A stretch of 64,000 nucleotides of DNA from Actinacidiphila cocklensis (GCF_907177275.1 NZ_CAJSLV010000064.1:34600-98599); one strand, 5' to 3'; positions 24,100-32,865 are shown, numbered from the stretch's first letter. The notes: a model not told the origin generated them from the sequence alone. Numbers and translations are program-made.

Positions 24100-24858
24100 A
24101 TGGACGACGACCGCAGCATCCTGGCGACACACGGCCTGTGCAGGGACTTCCAGGGCTTCCGCGCCGTGAACGCGGTGGACCTGGCGGTCGCCGAGGGCAC
24201 CGTGCACGCACTCGTCGGACCCAACGGGGCAGGAAAGACAACCCTGTTCAACCTGCTCACCGGGTTTCTCCCGCCCACCGCAGGGCGGATCACCTTCGCC
24301 GGCCAGGACATCACCGGGCAGCCGCCCGAGCGGATCGCCGCCCGCGGCATCGCGAGGTCCTTCCAAGTGACCAGCCTCTTCGCGCAGATGGGCGTCCGCG
24401 CCCACGTGGAGCTGGCGCTCCAGGCGCGCGAGGGCCTGGGCCGCCGCTTCTGGCGCAGCGAGAACCTGATGCGCCGCTTCTCCGCCCCGGCCCAGGACAT
24501 CCTCGCCGAGGTCGGCCTCGCCGACCTCGCGGAGCGGCCCGCGGGCAGCCTGCCGTACGGGCAGAAGCGGGCACTGGAACTCGCGCTCGCGCTCGCGCTG
24601 GACCCGCGGCTGCTGCTGCTCGACGAACCGACCGCGGGGATGGGCCTGGAGGACGTCGACCGCACGGTCGCCCTCATCGCCCGTATCCGCAAGGGCCGGA
24701 CCGTGGTGATGGTCGAGCACAACATGACGGTCGTCGGCTCGCTGGCCGACACGGTGACGGTGCTCCAGCGCGGCGAGGTCCTGGTGACCGGCCCGTACGA
24801 GCAGGTCAGGAGCGACCCGCGGGTCGTCGAGGCGTACTTGGGAGCCGACGTTGCTTGA
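24100..24858 (+). CDS. livG: LIV-type ABC importer ATPase LivG
   Basis: 252 residues with Walker A GPNGAGKTT, the long LivG-type insert (IARSFQVTSLFAQMGV, HVELALQAREGLGRRFW), signature GSLPYGQKRALELALALA, Walker B LLLLDEPTAGM and H-loop VMVEHNM. First gene of a five-gene operon for a hydrophobic amino-acid-type uptake system. ATG 24100 is chosen since the conserved sequence starts immediately after it; a longer frame to 24019 is unconserved-looking. Its signature has PYGQ rather than SGGE, normal for LivG. Confidence 0.94.
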   Translation: MDDDRSILATHGLCRDFQGFRAVNAVDLAVAEGTVHALVGPNGAGKTTLFNLLTGFLPPTAGRITFAGQDITGQPPERIAARGIARSFQVTSLFAQMGVRAHVELALQAREGLGRRFWRSENLMRRFSAPAQDILAEVGLADLAERPAGSLPYGQKRALELALALALDPRLLLLDEPTAGMGLEDVDRTVALIARIRKGRTVVMVEHNMTVVGSLADTVTVLQRGEVLVTGPYEQVRSDPRVVEAYLGADVA

Positions 24859-25543
24859 GGTGGAGGGCGTCAGCGCCCGTTACGGCGAGGCCACGGCCCT
24901 GGACGGGGCGTCTCTCACGGTCGGCGAGGGCGAGGTGGTGACCCTGGTCGGCAGGAACGGCGCGGGCAAGACGACGCTGTTGCGCTGCCTGATGGGCCTG
25001 CACCGGCCCGCCGCGGGCCGGATCGTCCTGGCGGGGCGGGACATCACCGGGCTCGCGGCCCACCGCAGGGCCAGGCTCGGCCTCGGCTACGTCCCCGACG
25101 ACCGCGGGATCTACGCCGGGCTCTCCGTCGAGGAGAACCTGACGCTGCCGCCGGTCGCCGCAGGCTCGGCGTGGCCGCTGGCCCGGGTCTACGAGGCCTT
25201 CCCCGTGCTGGCCGCCAGGCGCCGCTTCCCGGGCGGGCGGCTGTCCGGCGGGGAGCAGCAGATGCTGGCGCTGGCCCGGGTGCTGCGGGCGGGCGCGCGG
25301 GTGCTGCTGTGCGACGAGCCGACCGAGGGCCTGGCCCCGGTGGCCGTGCGGCAGATCGGCGAGATCCTGCGCGGCGCCAAGGAGCACGGGGTCTCGGTGC
25401 TGCTGGTCGAGCAGAACCTGCGGTTCGCCACGACCGTCGCGGACCGCCACTACCTGCTCGCGCAGGGCCGGGTCGTCGAGGCCCTGGACAACCGCGACGT
25501 CAAGCAGCGCGAGGACGAACTCCTCGCCCATCTCGGGCTGTAG
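24851..25543 (+). CDS. livF: LIV-type ABC importer ATPase LivF
   Basis: 230 residues with Walker A GRNGAGKTT, signature GGRLSGGEQQMLALARVL, Walker B VLLCDEPTEGL and H-loop LLVEQNL. The start is TTG 24851, overlapping the end of livG by 8 nt, with GGGAG about 7 nt upstream. It gives the family N-terminus LEVEGVSARYG; GTG 24860 is the alternative. It pairs with LivG as the second ATPase. Confidence 0.94.
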   Translation: MLEVEGVSARYGEATALDGASLTVGEGEVVTLVGRNGAGKTTLLRCLMGLHRPAAGRIVLAGRDITGLAAHRRARLGLGYVPDDRGIYAGLSVEENLTLPPVAAGSAWPLARVYEAFPVLAARRRFPGGRLSGGEQQMLALARVLRAGARVLLCDEPTEGLAPVAVRQIGEILRGAKEHGVSVLLVEQNLRFATTVADRHYLLAQGRVVEALDNRDVKQREDELLAHLGL

Positions 25544-25615
25544 CCCGCAACCCCGGGCGCACGCCCGCAACCTCAGGCCGACGCCCGCAACCCCGGGCCG
25601 ACGCCCGCAACTTCG
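25543..25615. repeat. 20-bp tandem repeats between livF and the binding-protein gene
   Basis: Units of GCCCGCAACCCCGGGCCGAC begin at 25543, 25563, 25583 and 25603 (last one partial). The array starts on the last base of the livF stop and ends about 40 bp before the binding-protein ATG, all inside the operon. Confidence 0.85.
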
Positions 25616-25652
25616 CAACCTCGGGCCGCGGCCCGGATCTGGAGGCAGTGCA

Positions 25653-26900
25653 ATGAAGCGCAGGCTGACGATGGGTGTGGCCGCGGCCGCGGTGGGGACG
25701 CTGCTCGCGGCCTGCGGCGCCGGCGGCCCCGGCTCGGGCGGCGGGAAGATCAGCGGCGGCAAGCTCACCCTGGGCGTGCTCACCGACCTGTCGGGCGTCT
25801 ACGCCGACCTCGCGGGCAACGGCGCCGTCGCCGCGGTGCAGATGGCCGCGGACGACTTCCAGAAGAAGTACGGCGACAAGGCCGTCACCAAGAAGATCGA
25901 CGTGATCAAGGCGGACCACCAGAACAAGCCGGAGGTCGCCAACACCCAGGCCAGGGAGATGTACGAACGCAAGGGCGCCGACGCCCTGTTCGACGTGCCG
26001 ACGTCGTCCGCGGCGCTCGCGGTGCAGACGGTCGCCGCCCAGCAGAAGAAGCTGTACTTCAACACCGGTGCCGCCACGACGGAGTTGGCGGGCAAGTCCT
26101 GCAACGCGTACACGTACGAGTGGGCGTACGACAGCTACATGCTCGCGCACGGCACGGGTACGCAGGTGACGCAGCAGGGCGGCAAGAACTGGTATCTGAT
26201 CTACCCGGACTACGCCTTCGGGCAGGACATGCAGGCGAAGTTCACGCCCGCGATCGAGAGCGCGGGCGGCCGGGTCGTCGCGAAGGACCCGACGCCCTTC
26301 CCCAGCGACAACTACTCGACGTTCCTGCTCAAGGCGCCCACCCTCAACCCGAAGCCGGACGTGCTCGGCGCCCTCCAGGCGGGCGGCGACCTGGCCAACG
26401 TCGTGAAGCAGTACGACCAGTTCAAGGTGAAGGACAAGGGCGTCCAGCTCGCCATCGGGCTGCTCTTCGACAGCGACATCAGGGCCATCGGCGCGGACAA
26501 GCTCGCCGGGACGATGTTCACCACGGCCTGGTTCTGGAATCTCGACGACCGCTCGCGGGCCTGGGCGCAGCGCTTCCAGCAGCGCACCGGCCAGCTGCCG
26601 ACCTTCGACCAGGCGGCCGACTACTCGGCGGCGACCGCGTATCTGGAGGCGGTGCAGAAGGCAGGCACCGACAAGGCGGAGTCGGTCTCGAAGGTCCTGA
26701 ACGGCATGACCTTCGACGACTTCTTCGCGCGCAACGCGACCGTGCGGACCGCCGACCACCGGGTGACGCACGACGCCTACCTGGCGAAGGTCAAGGCGCC
26801 GGCCCAGGCGACGCAGGACGGTGACTACACCGAGCTGGTGCGCACCATCCCGGCGGCGCAGGCCTTCGACAAGCCCTCCCCCGACTGCCACCTGGGCTGA
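25653..26900 (+). CDS. LIV-type ABC importer substrate-binding lipoprotein
   Basis: 415 residues. A lipoprotein signal with lipobox LLAAC (Cys near 21) is followed by a Gly/Ser linker and a type I periplasmic-binding fold (LTLGVLTDLSGVYADLAGNG, VIKADHQNKPEVANTQAREM, NWYLIYPDYAFGQDMQAKF). Relatives bind branched-chain amino acids, amides or aromatic acids; ligand residues cannot be assigned by eye. GGAGG lies 8 nt before ATG. It follows livF after a 20-bp repeat array rather than heading the operon. Confidence 0.93.
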   Translation: MKRRLTMGVAAAAVGTLLAACGAGGPGSGGGKISGGKLTLGVLTDLSGVYADLAGNGAVAAVQMAADDFQKKYGDKAVTKKIDVIKADHQNKPEVANTQAREMYERKGADALFDVPTSSAALAVQTVAAQQKKLYFNTGAATTELAGKSCNAYTYEWAYDSYMLAHGTGTQVTQQGGKNWYLIYPDYAFGQDMQAKFTPAIESAGGRVVAKDPTPFPSDNYSTFLLKAPTLNPKPDVLGALQAGGDLANVVKQYDQFKVKDKGVQLAIGLLFDSDIRAIGADKLAGTMFTTAWFWNLDDRSRAWAQRFQQRTGQLPTFDQAADYSAATAYLEAVQKAGTDKAESVSKVLNGMTFDDFFARNATVRTADHRVTHDAYLAKVKAPAQATQDGDYTELVRTIPAAQAFDKPSPDCHLG

Positions 26901-26904
26901 CGAC

Positions 26905-27771
26905 ATGACCTCGTTCCTGCAACAGCTCTTCAACGGCCTGGTCAGCGGCAGCTTCTACGCCCTGCTGGCCCTCGGCCTGGCCGTCATCTTCGGCATGCTG
27001 CGTGTCGTCAACTTCGCGCACGGCGCCCTCTACATGCTCGGCGCCTTCGGCGCGGTGGTGCTCGGCGACAGCGCGGGGCTCGGCTTCTGGTGGGCGCTGC
27101 TGCTGGTCCCGGCGGCGCTCGCCGTCGCCGGGATGGCGATGGAACGGCTGCTGGTGCAGCGGCTGACCGCCCTCGACCCGCTGTACAACTTCCTGCTGAC
27201 GTTCGGCATCGCCCTGGTCTGCCAGGACCTGCTGCGGATGAAGTACGGCTCGCACTCGCAGCCGTACGACCACGCGCCCTTCAGCGGCACGGTGGACCTG
27301 GGGCTGTTCGACTACCCGGCCTACCAGGTCTTCGTGCTGGCCGTCTCGGTCGCCGTGTGCGTGGCGGTGTGGCTGCTGCTGACCCGTACGCGGATCGGCA
27401 CGGTGGTGCGGGCGTCCACCGAACGTCCCGAGCTGACACGGGCGTTCGGCATCGACACCCGGCGCTGGGTGACGCCGGTCTTCGGCTTCGGCGTCGCCCT
27501 CGCGGGCCTGGCGGGGGTGCTGGCCGCGCCGATGCGGGCGGTCAACTCCGACATGGGCGCCGACCTCATCATCACCGTCTTCGCGGTCGTGGTGATCGGC
27601 GGCCTCGGCTCCGTCTTCGGCTCGGTCATCGCCGGGTTCGCGATCGGCATGCTCCAGGCGCTCGGCAATCTGTACGTCCCCGTCCTGTCCCAGACCTCGG
27701 TCTATCTGCTGATGGCCGTCGTCCTGCTGGTCAGGCCCGCGGGCCTGTTCGGCAAGGAGGAGCACGCATGA
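26905..27771 (+). CDS. livH: LIV-type ABC importer permease LivH
   Basis: 288 residues, with about eight membrane segments beginning FLQQLFNGLVSGSFYALLAL (N-terminal 20). The motif GMLRVVNFAHGALYMLGAF and the EAA-like loop TERPELTRAFGIDTRRW are typical of LivH, as is IGGLGSVFGSVIAGFAIG near the C-terminus. ATG 26905 lies 4 nt after the binding-protein stop, and its own stop overlaps livM as ATGA. Confidence 0.94.
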   Translation: MTSFLQQLFNGLVSGSFYALLALGLAVIFGMLRVVNFAHGALYMLGAFGAVVLGDSAGLGFWWALLLVPAALAVAGMAMERLLVQRLTALDPLYNFLLTFGIALVCQDLLRMKYGSHSQPYDHAPFSGTVDLGLFDYPAYQVFVLAVSVAVCVAVWLLLTRTRIGTVVRASTERPELTRAFGIDTRRWVTPVFGFGVALAGLAGVLAAPMRAVNSDMGADLIITVFAVVVIGGLGSVFGSVIAGFAIGMLQALGNLYVPVLSQTSVYLLMAVVLLVRPAGLFGKEEHA

Positions 27772-28796
27772 TCCTCGGCCTGATGCGACGGCTGGGCGAC
27801 CGCCCGGCGTGGATGCGGTGGGGCCTGCTCGCGGTGGGCCTGGCCGTGGCGGCGATCCTGCCGTGGGTGCTCTATCCGCCGGTGGCCACCGACATCCTGT
27901 GCTGGGGCCTGTTCGCGGTCGCCTTCGACCTGCTGCTCGGCCACGCGGGCCTGCTGTCCTTCGGCCACGCCGCCTTCTGGGGCGGCTCGGCGTACGTCAC
28001 GGGCCTGATCGCGCTGCACAGCGGACTGCCGTTCTACGTCGCCGTGTTGGGCGGGGCGGTGGCGGCCGCGGTGCTGGCGCTGCCCATCGGCTACCTCGCG
28101 GTGCGGCGCAGCGGCATCTACTTCGCGATGATCACCCTGGCGTTCGCGCAGATGGTGTACTTCGTCGCCAACCAGTGGAGTGCGGTCACCGGCGGCGAGA
28201 ACGGGCTCCAGGGCATCCCGCGCAACCTGCCGGGCGTCGACCTGTCCGACGCCTTCACCTTCTACTACGCCGCCCTGCCCGTCGTGCTGCTCGGCCTCGC
28301 GGCGGCGCGGCGGATCGTCCGCTCCCCCTTCGGCCGGGTCACCGCCGCCATCCGCGACAACACCGACCGCGTCCGCGCCCTCGGCTACCCCGCCGACCGC
28401 TACAAGCTCACCGTCTTCACCGCATCCGCCTTCCTGTCCGGCCTCGCGGGCGGCCTGTTCGCCGTCAACCACGGCTTCGCCTCCCTCCAGGAGGTCGACT
28501 GGACCACCTCCGGCAAGGTCGTGGTGATGACCGTGCTCGGCGGCATCGGCACGCTGTGGGGCTCCCTGGTCGGCGCGGCGGCGATCGTCCGCCTGGAGGA
28601 CTGGCTCTCGACGGCGGGCTTCGAGCAGACCGACCTGGTGACGGGCGGCGTCTTCATCGTCGTCGTCCTCCTCTTCCGCCAGGGCCTGTGGGGCACCGCC
28701 ACCCGCCTCCTCCGCCCGCGCCCCCCGGCGCCCCCGACCCCGGACCCGGCCGAGCCGGCCGACCCCGACCGCACGCCACACCTGACCAAGCGCTAG
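27768..28796 (+). CDS. livM: LIV-type ABC importer permease LivM
   Basis: 342 residues with about nine hydrophobic segments. The family motif GHAGLLSFGHAAFWGGSAYV is near residue 60, RRSGIYFAMITLAFAQMVYF and the cytoplasmic loop TAAIRDNTDRVRALGYPADR follow. A Pro-rich hydrophilic tail ends the protein. It starts inside the livH stop and is the last gene of the importer; no strong terminator was found in the 65 bp before the convergent FG-GAP gene. Confidence 0.94.
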   Translation: MILGLMRRLGDRPAWMRWGLLAVGLAVAAILPWVLYPPVATDILCWGLFAVAFDLLLGHAGLLSFGHAAFWGGSAYVTGLIALHSGLPFYVAVLGGAVAAAVLALPIGYLAVRRSGIYFAMITLAFAQMVYFVANQWSAVTGGENGLQGIPRNLPGVDLSDAFTFYYAALPVVLLGLAAARRIVRSPFGRVTAAIRDNTDRVRALGYPADRYKLTVFTASAFLSGLAGGLFAVNHGFASLQEVDWTTSGKVVVMTVLGGIGTLWGSLVGAAAIVRLEDWLSTAGFEQTDLVTGGVFIVVVLLFRQGLWGTATRLLRPRPPAPPTPDPAEPADPDRTPHLTKR

Positions 28797-28861
28797 GGAC
28801 GTGTCCGCGGCGGCCTCGCCACCGAGCTGCACAGACGGTCGAGGCCGTCAGAGCGCATCCG

Positions 28862-30037
28862 TCAGAACGTGCCGTTGAGTTCTGACCAGTCGGCGTTCAC
28901 CATCTTCGCCGCGCGGAAGGTGCCACGGCCGGTGCCGGAGTAGAGCAGCTGCCTGCCCACTTCACCGCCGTGATAAAGCTCGTTGGTGACGGTGTTGAGG
29001 TCGTTGATGCCGTCACCGTCTGTGTCGCCGACGCTGACGAAGGACTCCATGGCGTTCCAGCCGGATCCGATGAGCTTGCGCGCCCCGAAGCTGCTGCGGC
29101 CGGTGCCCGGGTAGAGCCACAGCCTCCCGGTGGTGTCGCGGGCCAGCAGGTCGTTCTTCTTGTCCCCGGTCAGGTCGCCCGGCCCGGTCAGGGCGTTCAT
29201 GGAGTTCCAGCCGCCGCCGACCAGCCGCCGCGGCATGACGTGGCTGTGCCCGGTGCCGGGATACAGCCACAGCTTCCCGGTCTTGTCCGCGGCCAGGACG
29301 TCGTTCTTCCCGTCACCGGTGAGATCACCGGCCGCGGCGATGCGGGACATGGTGTTCCAGCCGGTGCCGATCAGTCTGCGGGTCAGGAAGCCGCCCCGGC
29401 CTGTGGCCGGATACAGCCAGAGCTTCCCGGTGGTGTCGCGGGCCAGGAGGTCTTCGATTCCGTCGCCGGTGAGGTCGCCGTGCCGGGTGATCGCGGTCAT
29501 GGAATTCCAACCGCCGCCGATCAGCCGGCCGCTGTTGTCCCCCGGTGCGAACCAGAGCCGACCCGCCGTGTCGCGGGACAGCACGTCGGCGCGGCCGTCA
29601 CCGTTTATGTCGCCGAACCCCGCCTTCGTGGGGCTCTTTTCCGAGTACCACTGGCCGTAGGCGGTCCAGATGCACTCGCGTTCGGTCTTGAAGAACCTCA
29701 GCGAGGTCATCACCTTCAGGTAGATACCCCCGCCGCCGCCCCCGGTACCGTCCGGAAGGTCGGTGTGAACCGTGCCGTCGGTGCCGTACAGGCACGCCAC
29801 GCTCGACGTGCGGTTCACGGTCCACTTCAGCTTGCCGTTGAAGGCGCCGAAGGACGACAGGTTCGTCTTCGTCTTCATCATGCTTCCGGTGGCGTCGCTG
29901 CCCGTCCACCCGCAGTAGTAGCCCATCGGGCATGCACCGGCGCCGCTCGCCGCCTGAGACGGGACCGCCGCGGGCAGCACCCCCAGCACCGCGCCCGCCG
30001 TTGCCACAGCCAAACCCCGCACCATCGCCCTGTGCAC
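28862..30037 (-). CDS. Secreted FG-GAP/VCBS repeat protein with Cys-rich I36-like N-terminal domain
   Basis: 391 residues. The start GTG 30037 is chosen because AGGAG lies 7 nt upstream; a signal peptide follows. Next is a small Cys-containing domain (CPMGYYCGWTGSDATGSMM) like peptidase inhibitor family I36/beta-gamma-crystallin proteins of Streptomyces. The rest is a beta-propeller of FG-GAP repeats with Ca-binding loops (DINGDGRADV, DLTGDGIEDL, DLTGDGKNDV, DLTGDKKNDL, DTDGDGINDL), each followed by GKLWLYPGTG-type strands. It is likely extracellular and adhesive; specific binding partner unknown. Confidence 0.88.
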   Translation of the reverse strand: MHRAMVRGLAVATAGAVLGVLPAAVPSQAASGAGACPMGYYCGWTGSDATGSMMKTKTNLSSFGAFNGKLKWTVNRTSSVACLYGTDGTVHTDLPDGTGGGGGGIYLKVMTSLRFFKTERECIWTAYGQWYSEKSPTKAGFGDINGDGRADVLSRDTAGRLWFAPGDNSGRLIGGGWNSMTAITRHGDLTGDGIEDLLARDTTGKLWLYPATGRGGFLTRRLIGTGWNTMSRIAAAGDLTGDGKNDVLAADKTGKLWLYPGTGHSHVMPRRLVGGGWNSMNALTGPGDLTGDKKNDLLARDTTGRLWLYPGTGRSSFGARKLIGSGWNAMESFVSVGDTDGDGINDLNTVTNELYHGGEVGRQLLYSGTGRGTFRAAKMVNADWSELNGTF

Positions 30038-30312
30038 AGCCGAACTCCTCACCCTGTCGGGTCCCCACCCTTGAGATCTGAGCAGTGAATATAATCCCTC
30101 GGCCCGGACACCCACGGCCGCCACCGACCGATTCACGCCGCGCGCCCGGGGAGGCGGCGAAGCGGCTCGGGACCCGATCCAGCGATTCCCTCCGGCTCCC
30201 CACAGCCCAGCCGTCCCCGGCGCCTGCACGGTCGGTCATCAGCCGCGATCCCCGGCGGGTGGAGCCCGCCGATTCCGACCGCGAGGCGCACCTGGCCGGG
30301 CAGTGACCCCGG

Positions 30313-30897
30313 CTACCTGTGCGCCAGGATCACGACGGCCACGATGACGACCCCGACGCCCACGCCCACCAGCCTCCCGATCTGCTCAGGCGACCTCCGG
30401 TACAGCCAGTTGCCCGTGGCCCGGAACCTGGTGGACGGGTCCGTGCTCGCCTCCCACCAGCCGATGACCTCCTGGCAGTTGGCGTCGAAGTCAGGGTCGG
30501 GGTACAGGGAGCTGCGCTGGAGCGCGGGCAGCGAGCGGGTCCGCCCGTTCGCGAAGGTGACCTGGAGCGTGGAGTAGCCGTCGAACTGGCCTCTCGCGTG
30601 ATGGACGCCGACCCATCGGACCTCACTCCAGGGGTGGGTGCGCCCCCGCCCGAAGTCCGAGCAGATGGTGACTCCGGCCGCCCCGACCGTCGTCCGGCAC
30701 CGGCGCATCCTGACGATGGTCAGCCCGGCGAACGCCAACGTCCCGCCCACCAGCCACCCGGCCGCCGCGGCACTGAGCTGCGAGAAGGAGACGGCTCCTT
30801 CGACGAGCACCAGCACCCCCAGCAGGGAGATCCTCGACCACTGCGCGTTGCGGTACCGGTCCCTCCCCCGGAAAGTCAGTTCCTGCCCAGCACTCAC
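30313..30897 (-). CDS. Membrane-anchored PH-like domain protein
   Basis: 194 residues. Two adjacent N-terminal membrane segments (ISLLGVLVLVEGAVSF and AAGWLVGGTLAFAGLTIV) precede a bacterial PH-like domain (TVGAAGVTICSDFGRGRTHP, then WSEVRWVGVHH and NGRTRSLPALQ), with a third hydrophobic helix at the C-terminus (VGVGVGVVIVAVVILA). The layout matches small actinobacterial bPH_6-type proteins of unknown function. GTG 30897 is preferred over a longer frame, since it begins just before the conserved part. The 275 bp up to the FG-GAP gene holds nothing else recognisable. Confidence 0.72.
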   Translation of the reverse strand: MSAGQELTFRGRDRYRNAQWSRISLLGVLVLVEGAVSFSQLSAAAAGWLVGGTLAFAGLTIVRMRRCRTTVGAAGVTICSDFGRGRTHPWSEVRWVGVHHARGQFDGYSTLQVTFANGRTRSLPALQRSSLYPDPDFDANCQEVIGWWEASTDPSTRFRATGNWLYRRSPEQIGRLVGVGVGVVIVAVVILAHR

Positions 30898-31117
30898 AGC
30901 GCATCCCCCCACCTCGCCCCCGCGACGGACGTCCGATCCGCCCGCCGTCGTCCGGCCCTGCCCCCCGGCGAGCAGGATCAGGGATCTCGCTCGCGGGTGC
31001 AATGGTGGCACCAGCTGTCCTGATCCACCTGTGCCGTACGCGGCAGCTTCACCAGGGCGAACACTGCCGACTGCTGATGCAACCGATCGCCGCCCGCCGG
31101 CGTCTGGCGCCGCAGGA

Positions 31118-31597
31118 CTACTGCGCCCTGCCCGCCGGGCGGGCGGGGAGGTCGAGTTCGGCGCGGACGGTCTTGCCGACCGGGTGGCGGTCGACCACCG
31201 CCCAGCGGTCCGCGACCGCCTCGACCATCAGCAGTCCGCGCCCGGACTCGGCGAGCGCCCCCGGGGACAGGAGTTCGCCCGGGCCTGGCGGGCGCCGCTC
31301 GCTGCGGGTGTCGGAGACCTCGATACGCAGCGTGGCCCGGCTGAGTACGAGCCGCAGCTCGAAGTCCCGCCCGGTGACGCACCCGTGCGTCACCGCGTTC
31401 GCCGCCAGCTCGGCCACGATCGTCTCGGCCGCCTCGAACTCGGCGGAGCTGTACGGGATTCCCCAGCCGCTCAACTGGTGCAGCGCCAGGTGCCGCGCGA
31501 GCCGCGCACCCCGGCGGGTGGAGCTGAACTGCTGGCTGAACTGCTCGATGAACTCACCCTGCGCAAGCGGGAGTTGACGAGTGGTGGGAGTTCTCAT
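31118..31597 (-). CDS. HATPase-type serine kinase/anti-sigma-like regulatory protein
   Basis: 159 residues forming one GHKL ATPase domain: N-box AETIVAELAANAVTHG, G1 box VEVSDTRSERRPP-like segment (SDTRSERRPP), G2 box ESGRGLLMVEAVADRW and the closing GKTVRAEL. Such solitary RsbW-like kinases are abundant in Streptomyces. It is divergent from the XRE gene and its DUF397 partner, a three-gene arrangement common in this genus that is linked to development and antibiotic control (abaA/whiJ-like loci). ATG 31597 or GTG 31624 could be the start; neither has a strong ribosome site. Confidence 0.85.
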   Translation of the reverse strand: MRTPTTRQLPLAQGEFIEQFSQQFSSTRRGARLARHLALHQLSGWGIPYSSAEFEAAETIVAELAANAVTHGCVTGRDFELRLVLSRATLRIEVSDTRSERRPPGPGELLSPGALAESGRGLLMVEAVADRWAVVDRHPVGKTVRAELDLPARPAGRAQ

Positions 31598-31645
31598 GAT
31601 GCCCAATGTGGCCTGCGGAAACACCGTGACACCAGCGCCCCGCCT

Positions 31646-31725
31646 TGTACGCTGCGCGAGCGTACATGCACCAACGGTGGACAGTACACGTCACCCAGGG
31701 TGACCCTGTACTACGGCGGTAGTAC
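31646..31725. promoter_or_regulatory. Three palindromes in the XRE/ATPase divergent promoter region
   Basis: Perfect inverted repeats lie at 31646-31666 (TGTACGCT / AGCGTACA), 31690-31704 (GTCACCC-A-GGGTGAC, with outer AGTAC/GTACT arms at 31683-31712) and 31708-31725 (GTACTAC-GGCG-GTAGTAC). The last lies 30 bp before the XRE start. They are probably binding sites for the XRE regulator. Confidence 0.65.
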
Positions 31726-31754
31726 CACCAGGGCGAGTGCGCGGGAGGTGGCCG

Positions 31755-32612
31755 ATGACGGCCAACAGTACGGGCGGCGGCGGCAGCGGTACGGGCGCGG
31801 GAGGCGAGCCCGAACACTCCGACAGCTTGCGGACGTTCGGCGCGTTCGTCCAGGCCTTACGCGAACACGCCGGCCTGAGCCGGGAGGAGTTCGGCGGCCT
31901 CGTCGGCCTCTCGAAGCACACGGTGACCTCTATCGAGGTCGGGCGACGGATGCCCGATCCCGACTTCGTCGAGCGGGCCGAGCCGCTGCTTGGCGATACG
32001 GGGGCGTTGCGCAACGCCGTGCGGCACCTCAGCCGCAAGCCGGGGCTGGCCAGTTGGTTCAGGCAGTGGGCGAGGAAGGAGGAGTCGGCGATCACGTTGT
32101 GCACGTACGAGTGTCGCCTGATGCCTGGTCTCCTCCAGACGGAGGCGTACGCGAGGGCCCTGTTCGAGGTGCGCCTACCGCCCCTCAGCGACGAGGAGAT
32201 CGAGGCCCAGTGGGCGGCGCGCGCCAAGCGCCAACGCCTGTTGCAGGAACGTCCGAACACAGCGTTCAGCTTCGTGCTTGACGAGCACCTGTTCCTCCGC
32301 CGAACAGGAGGCCGCGACGTCAGCCTGGAACTGGTTGACCACACGATGGAGATGGGCCGCCAGCGCAACATCGAGATCCAGATCCTTCCGCTGACCACCG
32401 GTGTACACCCAGGGCTTGACGGCCCGATCGTGCTGCAGGAGACACCCGAACACCGTTGGTTTGCCTACGGCGAAGGCCAGGAGACAGGCCAGCTCATCGC
32501 TGACGCTAAAGGCGTCAGCGTGCTCCAACAGCGGTATGCAAAACTGCGCTCGCAGGCCCTCACCCCCGAGGAGTCCAGGAGCCTGCTGTGGCGACTGCGA
32601 GGAGAGCTATGA
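31755..32612 (+). CDS. XRE/Scr1-family DNA-binding regulator
   Basis: 285 residues. A Gly/Ser-rich start is followed by an HTH_31-type helix-turn-helix (LSREEFGGLVGLSKHTVTSI, then EVGRRMPDPDF). The C-terminal domain (CRLMPGLLQTEAYARALFEV, FVLDEHLFLRR, IEIQILPLTTGVHPGLDGP) is typical of Streptomyces regulators paired with DUF397 proteins. GGGAGG lies 6 nt before ATG 31755. Codon 35 is TTA (31857-31859), so translation should depend on the bldA tRNA. Its stop overlaps the DUF397 start as ATGA. Confidence 0.9.
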   Translation: MTANSTGGGGSGTGAGGEPEHSDSLRTFGAFVQALREHAGLSREEFGGLVGLSKHTVTSIEVGRRMPDPDFVERAEPLLGDTGALRNAVRHLSRKPGLASWFRQWARKEESAITLCTYECRLMPGLLQTEAYARALFEVRLPPLSDEEIEAQWAARAKRQRLLQERPNTAFSFVLDEHLFLRRTGGRDVSLELVDHTMEMGRQRNIEIQILPLTTGVHPGLDGPIVLQETPEHRWFAYGEGQETGQLIADAKGVSVLQQRYAKLRSQALTPEESRSLLWRLRGEL

Positions 32613-32854
32613 GCACCCCCGAACTGGCCTGGTTCAAGAGCAGCTACAGCGGCAGCTCCGGCGACAACTGCATCGAAGTCGCCCTCTCCTGGAACAAGTC
32701 CAGCTACAGCGGGAGCTCCGGTGACGACTGCGTCGAGGTCGCCGCCTGCCCCGAGACCGTCCACGTACGGGACTCGAAGGACAAGGAAGGCCCCCGACTG
32801 GCCTTCACCCCCGCCGAGTGGTCGGCCTTCGTCACGTACGCCCGCGCCCTCTGA
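32609..32854 (+). CDS. DUF397 small regulatory partner, with duplicated core motif
   Basis: 81 residues. The DUF397 core WFKSSYSGSSGDNCIEVA occurs twice in tandem (second copy WNKSSYSGSSGDDCVEVA, 60 bp later in the DNA) before the usual VHVRDSKDKEGPRLAF and FTPAEWSAFVTYA ending. Normal DUF397 proteins have one core, so this gene contains an internal duplication. It is translationally coupled to the XRE regulator, which DUF397 proteins are known to accompany. Confidence 0.92.
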   Translation: MSTPELAWFKSSYSGSSGDNCIEVALSWNKSSYSGSSGDDCVEVAACPETVHVRDSKDKEGPRLAFTPAEWSAFVTYARAL

Positions 32855-32865
32855 CACCCCCGGGT

